Below the pieces are notes generated by a model. It worked only from the letters and a program-made list of their open reading frames with translations. It searched no databases and was not told the DNA's origin. The translations under genes and the position numbers were made by a program. Shown here piece after piece: positions 14,352 to 23,236 of a stretch of 64,000 bases of DNA (positions are counted from its first letter, which is position 1; each line of letters opens with the position of its first letter). The stretch covers positions 1 to 64,000 of the forward strand of contig CAVZEV010000005.1 of assembly GCA_963774405.1 (NCBI GenBank). The letters are read 5' to 3'. The stretch is from VRUE01 sp963774405. Lineage in GTDB: Bacteria > Actinomycetota > Thermoleophilia > Solirubrobacterales > 70-9.

Positions 14352-16697
14352 TCACGCCGCCTTCATCGCCTTCATCGCCCGCCCCGCGGCGCGCGCGCCG
14401 AGCACCCGGTAGGACTCGAACTTCTTGTCGGTGTAGAGCTGGTCGACGGTCGAGTTATGGGGAAAGCGCGGGTCTTCCATCTGGTGGGCGCGGGCGTCCC
14501 AGGTCGCCCGATCGGTCATCGCGTTGCGGACGTAGATCAGCGTTCCCTCGACGACCTCGGGGCCGTGGGTGTAGCGGATCGTCCCGGTCACGACGTCCTT
14601 CTCCGCCAGGTGCGTGTCGGCGTCGGGTTCCAGGTCGCCCGGATCGTCGCTCTCGAAATCGATCTCGACCCCCAGCTCACTGCGGGCCAGCGCGATCGCG
14701 TCGCCGAGCGCGTCGAATTCCGCCCGGCCCTGACCGACGCCGCTGGCGTCGAAGCAGTAGATCTTGGTGCAGCCGCGGCGCAGCAGCTCGACCAGCCCGA
14801 GGTTCTCGTAGTGCCCGCCGTCGGTCACGTAGAGGTAGCGGGCGTCGATCCGGTTGCGCCCCAGCAGCTCGCAGAGCAGGTACCAGGGGCGTGGCCTGCC
14901 GTAGCGGTGCCGCTCGAGGCCATGCTCGTCGAGGCCGGCGGCGACCCAGCGCGGATTCGGCACCCAGACGCCGAGCCGCAGGTTGGCCAGGGCCATCAGG
15001 AAGGTCAGCGGCCGCTTGGTCATCTTGCCCATCGAGGGAGAGACGGCCGCCCCGGACATCGCCACCGCCGCGGGCAGCGTCAGGTCGCGCTTTCGCCGCC
15101 GGTCGTCGAAGGCCCCCTCCATCTCTTTGGTGCCTACCGCCCCGACCAGCGGCCCGCCGACCGCGTGGGCGCTGAAGGTGAAGCTGGTCACCTGGCGTCC
15201 CGGAGGCGTCGCCCCCGGATCGGAGACGTTGGCCGCGGCGCAGACGAGCAGCGTCGGCCACTTGCGGTCCTTGCCCTCGTCCAGCTCCGTTTCGGAGAGC
15301 GAGACCAGTTCGCCGAAGTCGCGCTCGATTGCGAGCCCTTCGTATTTCGACTTGCCGTCGTCGCCCTTGCGGCCGGGGTCGGCAAGCGCCTCGACCCGCT
15401 GCCGCTCCTTCGCCGTCAGATCCTCCTCCTTGACCCGCTTGAGCGCGAAGGCACTGCTCAGGCGGCGCTTGTAGAACGGGTGAAGAGACCAGGTGGCGAG
15501 GTCCGCCAGGCGGTAGAGAATCCCGAAGGCGACCAGGGTCGCGGCGCCGACGGCCGCGACGCCCAAGTCGAACCCGCCGTCGCTGCCGGCTTGGCTCATC
15601 CCCACCGCGACCACGATCGCTACGAGCAAGAGCAGCACCAGCGGCCCAAACAGCGCGCCGGCGGCGTAGGCCAGGGTCAACCTCACCCCGGAGCCGAGCT
15701 TGCCGCCCGCCTTCTGGGCCCTGTTCAGGTTCTCGGCGGCTTCTTTGGACTTCAGCAGGTGCGCGACCTGGGCGATCACCCCCGCCAGCAGCGCCGCGAA
15801 GCTCACACCAATCGAGCCCAGGCTGTCGAGCAGCGAGGGCTTGACCGAGCTGCCCCCTTCGCCGAGGTGGTCAAGCCAATCGACCAGGCTCGGCAGCCCG
15901 ATCAGGAGCAGCGCCAGGGCGGCGGCGCCGGCGAGCAGTCGCACCGACCAGATCGTGAAGAAGCGCTGGCGACTGTCGCTCCAGCGGCCAAGCAGGCTTG
16001 CCAGCCCGGAGACGGCGCTGAGCGCGAGCACGCCGAGGGGAACGGCCCAGGTCCAGATCGGCGGGTTCGCGGCGCAGGTCGACGGCGTGCACTGACCGCC
16101 GAGGTCCGGGAAGACCCGGGCGTAGACGAGGCCGGTCAGAATCAGCGCGGCGCCGAGCAGGGGCAAGGCGATGAAGGCGAGGTTGAAGAGCAGGCCGAGC
16201 AGAACTCGCCAGCCGAGGTAGATCTTGTCGGCCAGCGTCGGCGCCAGATAGGAAGCGCGATTGCGCAGGTACTGCTCCTCGGGGGAGTTGGGCGCAAAGG
16301 GCGGCTTGTCGTCCAGCAGATCGGCGTTGGACTCCCCCGGCCCCGTCTTGGCAACCATCGAGAGCGCCGCGGCGATGTAGGAGCCGCCGGAGACGGCCGC
16401 CAGGTACGCCGCGTCCTCCAGCTTTCCCCGCTGCTGCAGCGCCTGCAGGGCGCCGAGCGAAAAGGCCGCGGAGCGAATGCCACCGCCCGAGCAGCAGATC
16501 CCCAGCTTGCCCTTCTCGGCCGGCTCGAGCGGACCGACGTGGGACGGAACGGGCTCGGGCCGCCTGCCGTCGAGCAACCAGCGTCGCCGCCTGCGACGGC
16601 GGCCCGCAGCGGCAAGCCAGCGCGGCCCGGCCGGGGCGTTCATGAGCAGACCGCTATCGCTCGCGACTGGACGCCCTTTCTTCTCGCGGATCGGCAC
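14352..16697 (-). CDS. Membrane patatin-like phospholipase
   Basis: A 781-aa protein. The oxyanion motif CCSGGGIRSAAFSLG (residues 68-82) and nucleophile motif AAVSGGSYIAA (Ser103) are followed by several membrane segments (for example around LLGLLFNLAFIALPLLGAAL and LLAGAAALALLLIGLP). The second catalytic half lies near the C-terminus, with the Asp in YVTDGGHYENLGLVELL. Patatins hydrolyse acyl esters of lipids with a Ser-Asp dyad. The insertion of membrane helices between the two catalytic halves is unusual compared with compact bacterial patatins but known in large ones. Near the N-terminus is a run of Arg (residues 33-39); an ATG at codon 20 could be the real start. Confidence 0.9.
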   Translation of the reverse strand: MPIREKKGRPVASDSGLLMNAPAGPRWLAAAGRRRRRRRWLLDGRRPEPVPSHVGPLEPAEKGKLGICCSGGGIRSAAFSLGALQALQQRGKLEDAAYLAAVSGGSYIAAALSMVAKTGPGESNADLLDDKPPFAPNSPEEQYLRNRASYLAPTLADKIYLGWRVLLGLLFNLAFIALPLLGAALILTGLVYARVFPDLGGQCTPSTCAANPPIWTWAVPLGVLALSAVSGLASLLGRWSDSRQRFFTIWSVRLLAGAAALALLLIGLPSLVDWLDHLGEGGSSVKPSLLDSLGSIGVSFAALLAGVIAQVAHLLKSKEAAENLNRAQKAGGKLGSGVRLTLAYAAGALFGPLVLLLLVAIVVAVGMSQAGSDGGFDLGVAAVGAATLVAFGILYRLADLATWSLHPFYKRRLSSAFALKRVKEEDLTAKERQRVEALADPGRKGDDGKSKYEGLAIERDFGELVSLSETELDEGKDRKWPTLLVCAAANVSDPGATPPGRQVTSFTFSAHAVGGPLVGAVGTKEMEGAFDDRRRKRDLTLPAAVAMSGAAVSPSMGKMTKRPLTFLMALANLRLGVWVPNPRWVAAGLDEHGLERHRYGRPRPWYLLCELLGRNRIDARYLYVTDGGHYENLGLVELLRRGCTKIYCFDASGVGQGRAEFDALGDAIALARSELGVEIDFESDDPGDLEPDADTHLAEKDVVTGTIRYTHGPEVVEGTLIYVRNAMTDRATWDARAHQMEDPRFPHNSTVDQLYTDKKFESYRVLGARAAGRAMKAMKAA

Positions 16698-16785
16698 GGC
16701 GCGAACCTACCCGATCCGCTCAGGACGATTCAACTGAAGGTCAACCAGCGCACCTGGCCGGCGTGCGGGTGCCGCCTGATCGCCG

Positions 16786-17235
16786 TTAGCCGCAGAGGAG
16801 CGGCTGCGCCGGTCCTCGCGCCGAGTCCGATGCCTGCGCCCGCGCCGCCCGCCGCATCCGCTTCGGCGAGACGACCCGGCAGATGCTGCCGAACCAGCGG
16901 CCGTGGCGGGTGAGCAGGAAGAGGCCATAGGCGCGGCCGAGGCGGCGGGGCAGGGCGCAGGCGGCGCTGCGCCGCGAGCTGTGCACGGCGAGCATCCTCC
17001 CGGCTTCGAGCTTCTCCCCGCCCTTGTAGACGTGCCGCACTTCGTAGCGGTAGAGGGCCCGGCTCGGGCCGTGCGGAAGCACCGCGACCAGGCGCGCGGT
17101 CACCGCGCCGTCGGCTTCGCGCAGCGATTCCGCCGGCACCTGCGGCGCGCACGAGCAGGCCGAGGCGCCGGTCGCCCAGCCGAGTGCCCCCAGCACGACG
17201 ACGACGCAAGCTGCCGCTGGCCGCTTCCCCCGCAC
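16786..17235 (-). CDS. Secreted TIMP/NTR-like cysteine protein
   Basis: A 149-aa protein with a signal peptide (AAACVVVVLGALGWATGASA). The mature protein would begin with CSCAP, the N-terminal Cys-x-Cys arrangement of tissue-inhibitor-of-metalloproteinase (NTR-fold) proteins. Further Cys in SAACALPRRLG and GSICRVV could form the matching disulfides. Blocks YRYEVRHVYKGGEKLEAG and AYGLFLLTRHGRWFGSICRVV resemble bacterial proteins of this type. Its role, for instance as a protease inhibitor, is an analogy only. It stands alone between patatin and alcohol dehydrogenase genes on the same strand. Confidence 0.78.
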   Translation of the reverse strand: MRGKRPAAACVVVVLGALGWATGASACSCAPQVPAESLREADGAVTARLVAVLPHGPSRALYRYEVRHVYKGGEKLEAGRMLAVHSSRRSAACALPRRLGRAYGLFLLTRHGRWFGSICRVVSPKRMRRAARAQASDSARGPAQPLLCG

Positions 17236-17248
17236 CCACCCAATCTAT

Positions 17249-18283
17249 CTAGGGCGTCAAGACGATCTTCAGCGCTTCGCGCCGGTCATAGAGCGCGTAG
17301 GCCTCGGCCGCCTCGTCGAGCTTCATGTGGTGGGTGACCAGCGGCGAGGGGTCGAGCCTGCCCGCCTCGATCAGCGCCAGCACCCGGTCGACGTGGGCGA
17401 TCACGTTGGCGAGGCCGAGCCGCAGGGTCAGGCCCTTGAGCCAGGCGAGGCCGAGCGGCACCTCGCCCTTGCCCGCGTAGGCGCCGATGCCGGAGACGGT
17501 GCCGGCGTCGCGGGCGAGGCTGACCGCCATCGCCAGCGGCCCGGGGTCGCCGACCGCGTCGACGACGACGTCCACCCCGCGCTTCTCGGTGGCGGCGCGG
17601 ACGACCTGCTTCGGCTCCTCCTCGCTGAGGTGGACCGGCGTGGCGCCGAACTCGCCCGCCATCGCCAGCCGCTGCTCGACCGAGTCGATCGCGAAGACCT
17701 TGGTCGCGCCGCCCGCCAGCGCCGCCTGCACGGCGCAGAGGCCGACCGGGCCGAGGCCGAGCACGGCGACCGTGTCGCCGGAGCGCATGCCGGCATGGGC
17801 GACCGCGTGGTAGCCGGTGCCCATCACGTCGCCGGCGAAGAGCGCCACCTCGTCGGACATCCCCTCCGGAACCCGCCGCAGGGTCAGATTGGCGCGCGGG
17901 ACCAGCAGCTGCTCGGCCTGGGCGCCCTGCAGGTCGCCGAGGTGGGAGCCGTGGCCGAAGGTCTGGCCGTGGTCGCAACGGTGGTAGTCCCCGCGCAGGC
18001 AGGGGGTGCAGGTGGCGCAGGCGGTGTGAAAGCAGCCGAGCACGCGGTCGCCGACCGCGACCCGCTCGACGTCGGGCCCGGCGTCGAGCACGGTGCCGAC
18101 GAACTCGTGCCCGATCGTGAACCCCGGCTCGACCGGCACCCGGCCGTGGAAGATGTGCAGATCCGAGCCGCAGATCCCGCTCGCCTCGACCCGAACAAGA
18201 GCCTCGTCCCCCGCCGAGACCACCGGCTCTGCCTTCTCCTCCACCCGAACCTCGCCGGGAGCCTGAAACGTAACCGCCCGCAT
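17249..18283 (-). CDS. Zinc-dependent alcohol dehydrogenase (MDR family)
   Basis: A 344-aa class of Zn-ADH. Catalytic zinc ligands are visible in SGICGSDLHIFHG (Cys), TIGHEFVGTV (His-Glu) and the later Asp/Glu site. The structural zinc loop has Cys in FHTACATCTPCLRGDYHRC. The NAD(P)-binding loop is VLGLGPVGLCAVQAAL. Length and order match formaldehyde/threonine-dehydrogenase-like ADHs. The alcohol oxidised is unknown. Palindrome B2 lies upstream of its start. Confidence 0.93.
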   Translation of the reverse strand: MRAVTFQAPGEVRVEEKAEPVVSAGDEALVRVEASGICGSDLHIFHGRVPVEPGFTIGHEFVGTVLDAGPDVERVAVGDRVLGCFHTACATCTPCLRGDYHRCDHGQTFGHGSHLGDLQGAQAEQLLVPRANLTLRRVPEGMSDEVALFAGDVMGTGYHAVAHAGMRSGDTVAVLGLGPVGLCAVQAALAGGATKVFAIDSVEQRLAMAGEFGATPVHLSEEEPKQVVRAATEKRGVDVVVDAVGDPGPLAMAVSLARDAGTVSGIGAYAGKGEVPLGLAWLKGLTLRLGLANVIAHVDRVLALIEAGRLDPSPLVTHHMKLDEAAEAYALYDRREALKIVLTP

Positions 18284-18311
18284 CGCCCCAACCGTATCGG
18301 CAGTCAGGGGT

Positions 18312-18356
18312 CGACGGGCCGTAAACGTGTCGATATGTCACATTCCCGGCCCGTCG
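18312..18356. repeat. Palindrome B2
   Basis: Ten-bp arms (cgacgggccg 18312-18321, cggcccgtcg 18347-18356) enclose a 25-nt centre carrying cgtgtcgatatgtcac (18326-18341), the exact reverse complement of the motif in B1. It lies 10 bp before the stop codon side of the HD-GYP gene and upstream of the ADH start. Confidence 0.72.
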
Positions 18357-18366
18357 GCGGGGTGGT

Positions 18367-19773
18367 TCAGCCGACTGTGACGCCGGGGACGCCGAAGCGG
18401 TTGGCGTTGCCGACCGGGTCGGCGGTCTCGGCGATCCGGGCCTCGAGCGCCAGCTCCTTCTCGAAGTCGGCCGCCTCGCCGTGCTGGAAGGAGACGTCCT
18501 TGCCCTCGAGCAGCTCGATGAAGACCTCGACGAAGCGCGGGTCGAGCTGTTTGCCGGCGACCCGGCGCAGCTCGACGATCGCGTCGTAGCTCGACATCGG
18601 CGTGCGGTAGGAGTCGCGCGCGGTCATCACGTCGTAGGTGTCGGCGACGGAGATGATCCGGGCCAACGCCGGGATGTCGTCGCCGGCGAGGCCGCGCGGG
18701 TAGCCCTTGCCGTCGATCCGCTCGTGGTGGGCGAGGATGATGTCGGCCACCGGGCCGTAGCCGTCGAGCGAGGAGACGACGCGGGCGCCCTGCTGGGGAT
18801 GGCGCTTGATCAGCATCCAGTCCTCGTCGGTGAGCGGCACGTTGGCCTTGAGGATGCGGTCGGGAAGGATGAACTTGCCGATGTCGTGCAGCAGCGCCGC
18901 GATGTGGACGAGCTCCTCTTCCTGGCGCGAGAGCCCGGCGCGCTGGGCGATCGCCCGCGAGTAGCGGGCCACCGCGGCCGAGTGCCGGGCGGTCATCTGG
19001 TCGCGCAGGTCGAGCGTGCGCAGCATCGCGCTCAACATCCCGACCTGGAAGCTGGCCAGCTGCTTGCTGCGTTTCTCCAGCTCGTCGGCGCGCTGCTGGG
19101 AGAGCAGCAGCTGCCCGAGCAGGTACTGGAAGGTGATCAGGACGACGCCGAAGAGGGCGATCGCGGCGATCCCGATGATGTGGAAGATGAAGGCGACCGC
19201 GACCGCGAGCATCGCGCTGGCGAACTCGGAGGGCAGCACCGGGGGCAGCACCTTGAGCTTGCTGCGGAAGGAGACGCGCTCGACGTAGCAGCCGTAGCCG
19301 GCGATCATCACGAAGTTGACCAGCAGGGCGAACTGGAAGAGGGCGAAGACGAGCAGGTAGAAGGACGGGTCCGAGGCGGTGAGGCCGATCGCCTGCACGC
19401 CCTCGTGGAAGGCGATGCCGCCGAGCAGCGGGAAGGTCGCGTAGGTGAGCAGGTTGTTGAGCAGGTAGTGGCCTTCGTCGTGCCAGCGCACGAGCCAGCC
19501 GACCAGCATCGCGGCGACGCCGATCAGCGCCGCCGGCGTGCCGCCGAGGAAGACCATCGCCAGCACCAGGGCGAGGAAGGTGCCCGAGACCTTGACCTTG
19601 GATTCGGTCGAGACCGCGGTCAGGTAGCTGAAGACCGAGAAGGAGAGCAGGACGGCGAAGAGGGCGAGGTTCCAGTTGCACTGCGGCGCCCGCCAGACGC
19701 CGAGCGCGGCGACAGCGGCCAACGCGGCGATCATGACGCCGATTGCGAAACGGGTGGGACGCTTGTCAGCCAT
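18367..19773 (-). CDS. Membrane HD-GYP-domain protein (probable c-di-GMP phosphodiesterase)
   Basis: A 468-aa protein. The first 225 residues hold about seven hydrophobic segments, a membrane sensor of unassigned type. A short helical linker (QQRADELEKRSKQLASFQ) leads into an HD-GYP domain with the metal motif LLHDIGKF (HDIGK at 296-300) and the signature HHERIDGKGYP (349-359). HD-GYP enzymes hydrolyse cyclic di-GMP to pGpG or GMP. The ATG giving MADKRPT is chosen; a longer extension upstream is not supported by composition. Confidence 0.9.
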   Translation of the reverse strand: MADKRPTRFAIGVMIAALAAVAALGVWRAPQCNWNLALFAVLLSFSVFSYLTAVSTESKVKVSGTFLALVLAMVFLGGTPAALIGVAAMLVGWLVRWHDEGHYLLNNLLTYATFPLLGGIAFHEGVQAIGLTASDPSFYLLVFALFQFALLVNFVMIAGYGCYVERVSFRSKLKVLPPVLPSEFASAMLAVAVAFIFHIIGIAAIALFGVVLITFQYLLGQLLLSQQRADELEKRSKQLASFQVGMLSAMLRTLDLRDQMTARHSAAVARYSRAIAQRAGLSRQEEELVHIAALLHDIGKFILPDRILKANVPLTDEDWMLIKRHPQQGARVVSSLDGYGPVADIILAHHERIDGKGYPRGLAGDDIPALARIISVADTYDVMTARDSYRTPMSSYDAIVELRRVAGKQLDPRFVEVFIELLEGKDVSFQHGEAADFEKELALEARIAETADPVGNANRFGVPGVTVG

Positions 19774-20005
19774 AGCGCTCTGGGGGAGTGATCTCTGAGC
19801 TAGGGATCCTTGCCGTGGCCTACAAGGTTCATGGAGCGCAGGCCTTTCCCTGCGTCTCGTCATGACAGCTTGCATCGACCGCAACTTGGGAAATCCAAGG
19901 TACTGGCCCGCAGAGGGGGTCGCAAGGAGCTTGGCCGCTTTGCCAGGACTCGCCCAAAGCGGAAAATTGCCCGCTTCGCGGCAAGGCCAAACTCCCCCGA
20001 CCCCG

Positions 20006-20039
20006 AAAAAAGCGAAGGGCGCCCCGGAGGACGCCCTTC
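20006..20039 (-). terminator. Intrinsic terminator on the minus strand
   Basis: Eight-bp perfect stem (gaagggcg 20014-20021 / cgcccttc 20032-20039). On the minus strand it is followed, after GC, by six T (plus-strand A-run 20006-20011). No gene lies directly upstream on that strand. Confidence 0.72.
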
Positions 20040-20204
20040 AAAAACTGGAAAAACTGGTGCGAGCGAAGTTCCTGCCGCCCGCTTTAAAAGACCTAGTGAT
20101 GAAAGCCCATGTGCCTTTTCCCTTCGATCGTTGAAACCCTCAGATTGCGCAGTGCGATCTGAAACTCGTGAATTGCCTGGCAACTTTGTAGCACAACCGA
20201 TCGG

Positions 20205-20236
20205 AAACTTGTGCATCTGCAGGAAAACTTGTGCAT
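20205..20236. promoter_or_regulatory. Tandem 12-bp direct repeat upstream of an MFS gene
   Basis: aaacttgtgcat occurs at 20205-20216 and 20225-20236, 20 bp apart (two helical turns), 27 bp before the MFS start. Likely operator or activator sites. Confidence 0.5.
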
Positions 20237-20262
20237 AAATGCAGTAGTTCGTGCGTCCACCC

Positions 20263-21582
20263 ATGCCTAGAGCACGACTCACAGATCCCCTCAGAAAGTC
20301 GCAATTTCGGCGCCTGGCCGCCACTTACGGGGTCAACGAGATGGGCGACTGGATGGGGATCGTCGCCCTCTCGGTGCTGGTCTTCGACCGCACGGGATCG
20401 GCGATGGCGACCGCGGCGCTCTTCCTCGGCACCCGTTTCCTGCCGGCGCTGATCGCGCCGCTGCTGGTCGCCCGGGCCGAGCAGCCGCCCCCCCGCTTCG
20501 CCCTGCCGGTGATCTATTGCGGCGAGGCGGCCGCCTTTGGAGCCCTGGCTTTGTTCGCCGGCGACAACTTCTCGATCGCCGCCGTGATCGTGCTGGCGAC
20601 CGTCGACGGCGCCCTCGCCCTGGCCGGGCGGGCGCTCACCCGGGCCGTCGTCGCCGCCCTGCTGGAGCCGAGCGGGGAACTGCGCTCCGGCAACGCCGTG
20701 CTCAACATCGCCTTCACCGCCAGCGCCGCCGTCGGCCCCGCCGTCGCCGGGCTCGTCGTCGCCGGCTTCGGCGTGCAGTCGGCGCTGCTGCTCGACGCCG
20801 CCTCCTTCTACGCGATCGCCTGGATCCTGCTCACCGCCGGCCCGCTGCCGCAGGCCGAGCCCGACCCCGGCCGGGTTCGCGACCGCGTCCGCGCCGGCGT
20901 CGCCTACATCCGCGAGATGGCGACCCTGCGCAGGCTGCTGATCGCCCAGGGGGCGGCCTTCGTCTTCTTCGCCGCGGTGATCCCGATCGAGGTGATCTAC
21001 TCGAAGCAGACCCTTGGCGCCGGCGACTTGGGCTACGGCCTGCTGCTGGCCGGCTGGGGGGTCGGCATGGTCCTCGGCAGCCTCGTCTTCGCCCGCGTGC
21101 GCAGAACCTCGCTGCCGGTGCTGCTCTTCTTCAGCACCCTGGCCGTCGGCGTCGGCTACCTCGGGCTCGCCGCGGCGCCGACGCTGGCGCTCGCCTGCGC
21201 CGCCTCCGTCGTCGGCGGCGCCGGCAACGGCGTGCAGTGGGTGAGCGCGATCAGCGCCGTGCAGGAGCTGACGGTGGCCGGGATGCAGGCCCGGGTGATG
21301 AGCGTGCTGGAGTCGATCGGCGCCGCGATGCCGGGGGTCGGCTACCTGCTCGGCGGCCTGATCGCCAGCGCCGTCTCACCGCGGGCCACCTTCCTCGTCG
21401 CCGGCCTCGGGGTGCTCGCGATCGTCGCCGTCGCGGCGCCCCTGATGGGCACGAAATGGCCCCCGCGCAGGGAAAAAACAGGTCCAGAGGGCCTTGACGC
21501 CGAAGCTGAGCTTATGGTGGAGTTGATTCCAGTGGGTGAGCGTCCAGCCCGTTCCCAATCCGACTCGGAGGTCGTCAGTTGA
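20263..21582 (+). CDS. MFS transporter
   Basis: About 439 aa with 12 predicted membrane segments, of the EntS-like branch of the major facilitator superfamily (YGVNEMGDWMGIVALSVLVFDRTGSAM at the N-terminus; SIGAAMPGVGYLLGGLIAS in the C-half). A cytoplasmic C-terminal tail is charged. Its TGA overlaps the TTG start of the peptide-binding protein gene (TTGA), so it is the first gene of the oligopeptide ABC operon, an unusual pairing. ATG 20263 is preferred; GTG 20251 is possible and neither has a strong ribosome site. Substrate unknown. Confidence 0.88.
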   Translation: MPRARLTDPLRKSQFRRLAATYGVNEMGDWMGIVALSVLVFDRTGSAMATAALFLGTRFLPALIAPLLVARAEQPPPRFALPVIYCGEAAAFGALALFAGDNFSIAAVIVLATVDGALALAGRALTRAVVAALLEPSGELRSGNAVLNIAFTASAAVGPAVAGLVVAGFGVQSALLLDAASFYAIAWILLTAGPLPQAEPDPGRVRDRVRAGVAYIREMATLRRLLIAQGAAFVFFAAVIPIEVIYSKQTLGAGDLGYGLLLAGWGVGMVLGSLVFARVRRTSLPVLLFFSTLAVGVGYLGLAAAPTLALACAASVVGGAGNGVQWVSAISAVQELTVAGMQARVMSVLESIGAAMPGVGYLLGGLIASAVSPRATFLVAGLGVLAIVAVAAPLMGTKWPPRREKTGPEGLDAEAELMVELIPVGERPARSQSDSEVVS

Positions 21583-23207
21583 GAAAGCCAGGTCTCTTTG
21601 CGCTGCTGCTCATCCTTGCCGCGGGCTCGGCCCTCGGCCTCGCCGCCTGCGGCAGCTCTGGCGGCAAGGAAGGCGGCACGCTGGTCGGCACCTACGCCTC
21701 CTTTCCCGCCTATCTCGACCCCGCGCTGTCCTACGAAGTCGAAGGCTGGACGGCGATGTATGACACCTACCTGCCGCTGCTCACCTACGCCCACGCCGAC
21801 GGCGCGGCCGGCAGCAAGGTCGTTCCCGCCCTGGCCGAGAGCATGCCCAAGATCAGCAACGGCGGCAAGACCTACACGCTCACCCTGCGCAAGGGGCTGA
21901 AGTTCTCCAACGGCAAGCCGGTCAAGGCCTCGGATTTCGCCAGCTCGATCGAACGGCTCTTCAAGCTCAACTCGTCCGGCTCGTTCTTCTACGAAAGCAT
22001 CGTCGGCGCGGAAAAATTCGCCGAAACCAAGAGCGGGCGAATCCCGGGGATTACGACCGACGACAAGACCGGCCGGATCGAGATCGACCTGACCAAGCCG
22101 CGCGGCACCTTCACCAACGAGCTGGCGATGCTCTTCGCCGCCGTTCTTCCCTCCGGCACCCCGGTCAAGAACCTGACCGCCGACCCGCCGCCGGCCACCG
22201 GCCCGTACGTGATCTCCAAGGTGGAGCCGGGCCGGAGCTGGTCCTACGTCCGCAACCCCTACTGGGCCAAGGCCAACGGGCCGCTGATCGACACCGTGCC
22301 CGACGGCCACGTCGACCGGATCGACGTCAAGGTGGTCCGCAACGACTCGACCCAGGTCAACGAAATCGAACGGGGCAAGGCCGACTGGATGCAGACCCCG
22401 ATCTCCTCCGACCTCTACAACAAAGTCAAGGACAAATACGAAGGGGCCCAGTTCCGGGTCGAGAAGCCGATCAACAACTACTTCTTCTGGATCAACACCG
22501 AACGCGCGCCGTTCGACGACGTGAAGGTGCGCCAGGCCGCCAACTACGCGATCGACACCGCGGCGCTGGAACGGATCTACTCCGGCTCGCTGGTGGCGCT
22601 GCACCAGGTCCTCCCCGCGGGGATGCCCGGCCACAAGGCCTTCGACCTCTACCCGCACAACCTCGCCAAGGCCAAGCAGCTGATCCGGGAAGCCAACCCG
22701 TCGGATCGCAACATCACCGTCTGGGTCGACACCGAAAGCCCCAACAAAGAAGCGGGCGAATACCTCGAAGGCGTGCTCAACGAAATCGGCCTGCACGCGA
22801 AGCTGAAGGCGATCAACGCCGACAACTACTACCCGATCATCATGAACCGCTCGACGCCGGACCTCGACATCGGCTGGCTCGCCTTCTACCAGGACTACCC
22901 GCACCCCAACGACTTCTTCCAGCCGCTGTTGGCGGGCGAAAGCATCGCCCAGACCGGCAACACCAACCTCTCCAATCTCGACGACCCGAAGATCAACGCG
23001 AAGATCGCCAAGCTGGCCGAAGAACCGCTCGGGCCGAAGCAGGAAGCCGAATACGCGGCGCTCGACAGGGAAGTGATGGAACAGGCGCCGATCATCCCCT
23101 ACGGCACCAACACGGTCTCCACCTTCGTCGACAGCGAAATCGACCTCAGCAAGGTCATCTTCAACCCGACCTTCGGCCAGGACCTGACCAGCTTCCAGTT
23201 CAAGTAG
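21579..23207 (+). CDS. Oligopeptide ABC transporter, lipid-anchored substrate-binding protein
   Basis: A 542-aa extracellular solute-binding protein of family 5 (DppA/OppA type). The signal peptide ends in a lipobox LAACG, so Cys would be lipidated. Family blocks include YTLTLRKGLKFSNGKPVKAS, VRQAANYAIDTAALERIYSG and PNDFFQPLL. It captures peptides (or similar substrates) and delivers them to the permeases encoded next. TTG start with GGAGG 8 nt upstream. Glu is mostly encoded by GAA, unlike many neighbours that use GAG. Confidence 0.93.
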   Translation: MRKPGLFALLLILAAGSALGLAACGSSGGKEGGTLVGTYASFPAYLDPALSYEVEGWTAMYDTYLPLLTYAHADGAAGSKVVPALAESMPKISNGGKTYTLTLRKGLKFSNGKPVKASDFASSIERLFKLNSSGSFFYESIVGAEKFAETKSGRIPGITTDDKTGRIEIDLTKPRGTFTNELAMLFAAVLPSGTPVKNLTADPPPATGPYVISKVEPGRSWSYVRNPYWAKANGPLIDTVPDGHVDRIDVKVVRNDSTQVNEIERGKADWMQTPISSDLYNKVKDKYEGAQFRVEKPINNYFFWINTERAPFDDVKVRQAANYAIDTAALERIYSGSLVALHQVLPAGMPGHKAFDLYPHNLAKAKQLIREANPSDRNITVWVDTESPNKEAGEYLEGVLNEIGLHAKLKAINADNYYPIIMNRSTPDLDIGWLAFYQDYPHPNDFFQPLLAGESIAQTGNTNLSNLDDPKINAKIAKLAEEPLGPKQEAEYAALDREVMEQAPIIPYGTNTVSTFVDSEIDLSKVIFNPTFGQDLTSFQFK

Positions 23208-23236
23208 GCGCCCGGCGCCGGGGCCAGAATAAGCGC

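Larger units (their letters stand above)
19774..20262. other. 489-bp intergenic region, lower GC, possible minus-strand small RNA
   Basis: No convincing protein gene is visible. It separates the divergent HD-GYP and MFS genes. It contains a strong minus-strand intrinsic terminator (20006-20039) and two tandem copies of a 12-bp motif (20205-20236) near the MFS start. A terminator with no minus-strand gene upstream of it suggests a short non-coding transcript from about 20200 to 20006. Confidence 0.45.

Noticed and set aside
14103..16913. A 936-residue plus-strand open frame
   Set aside because: Antisense to the patatin gene, no domain, shadow-like composition.
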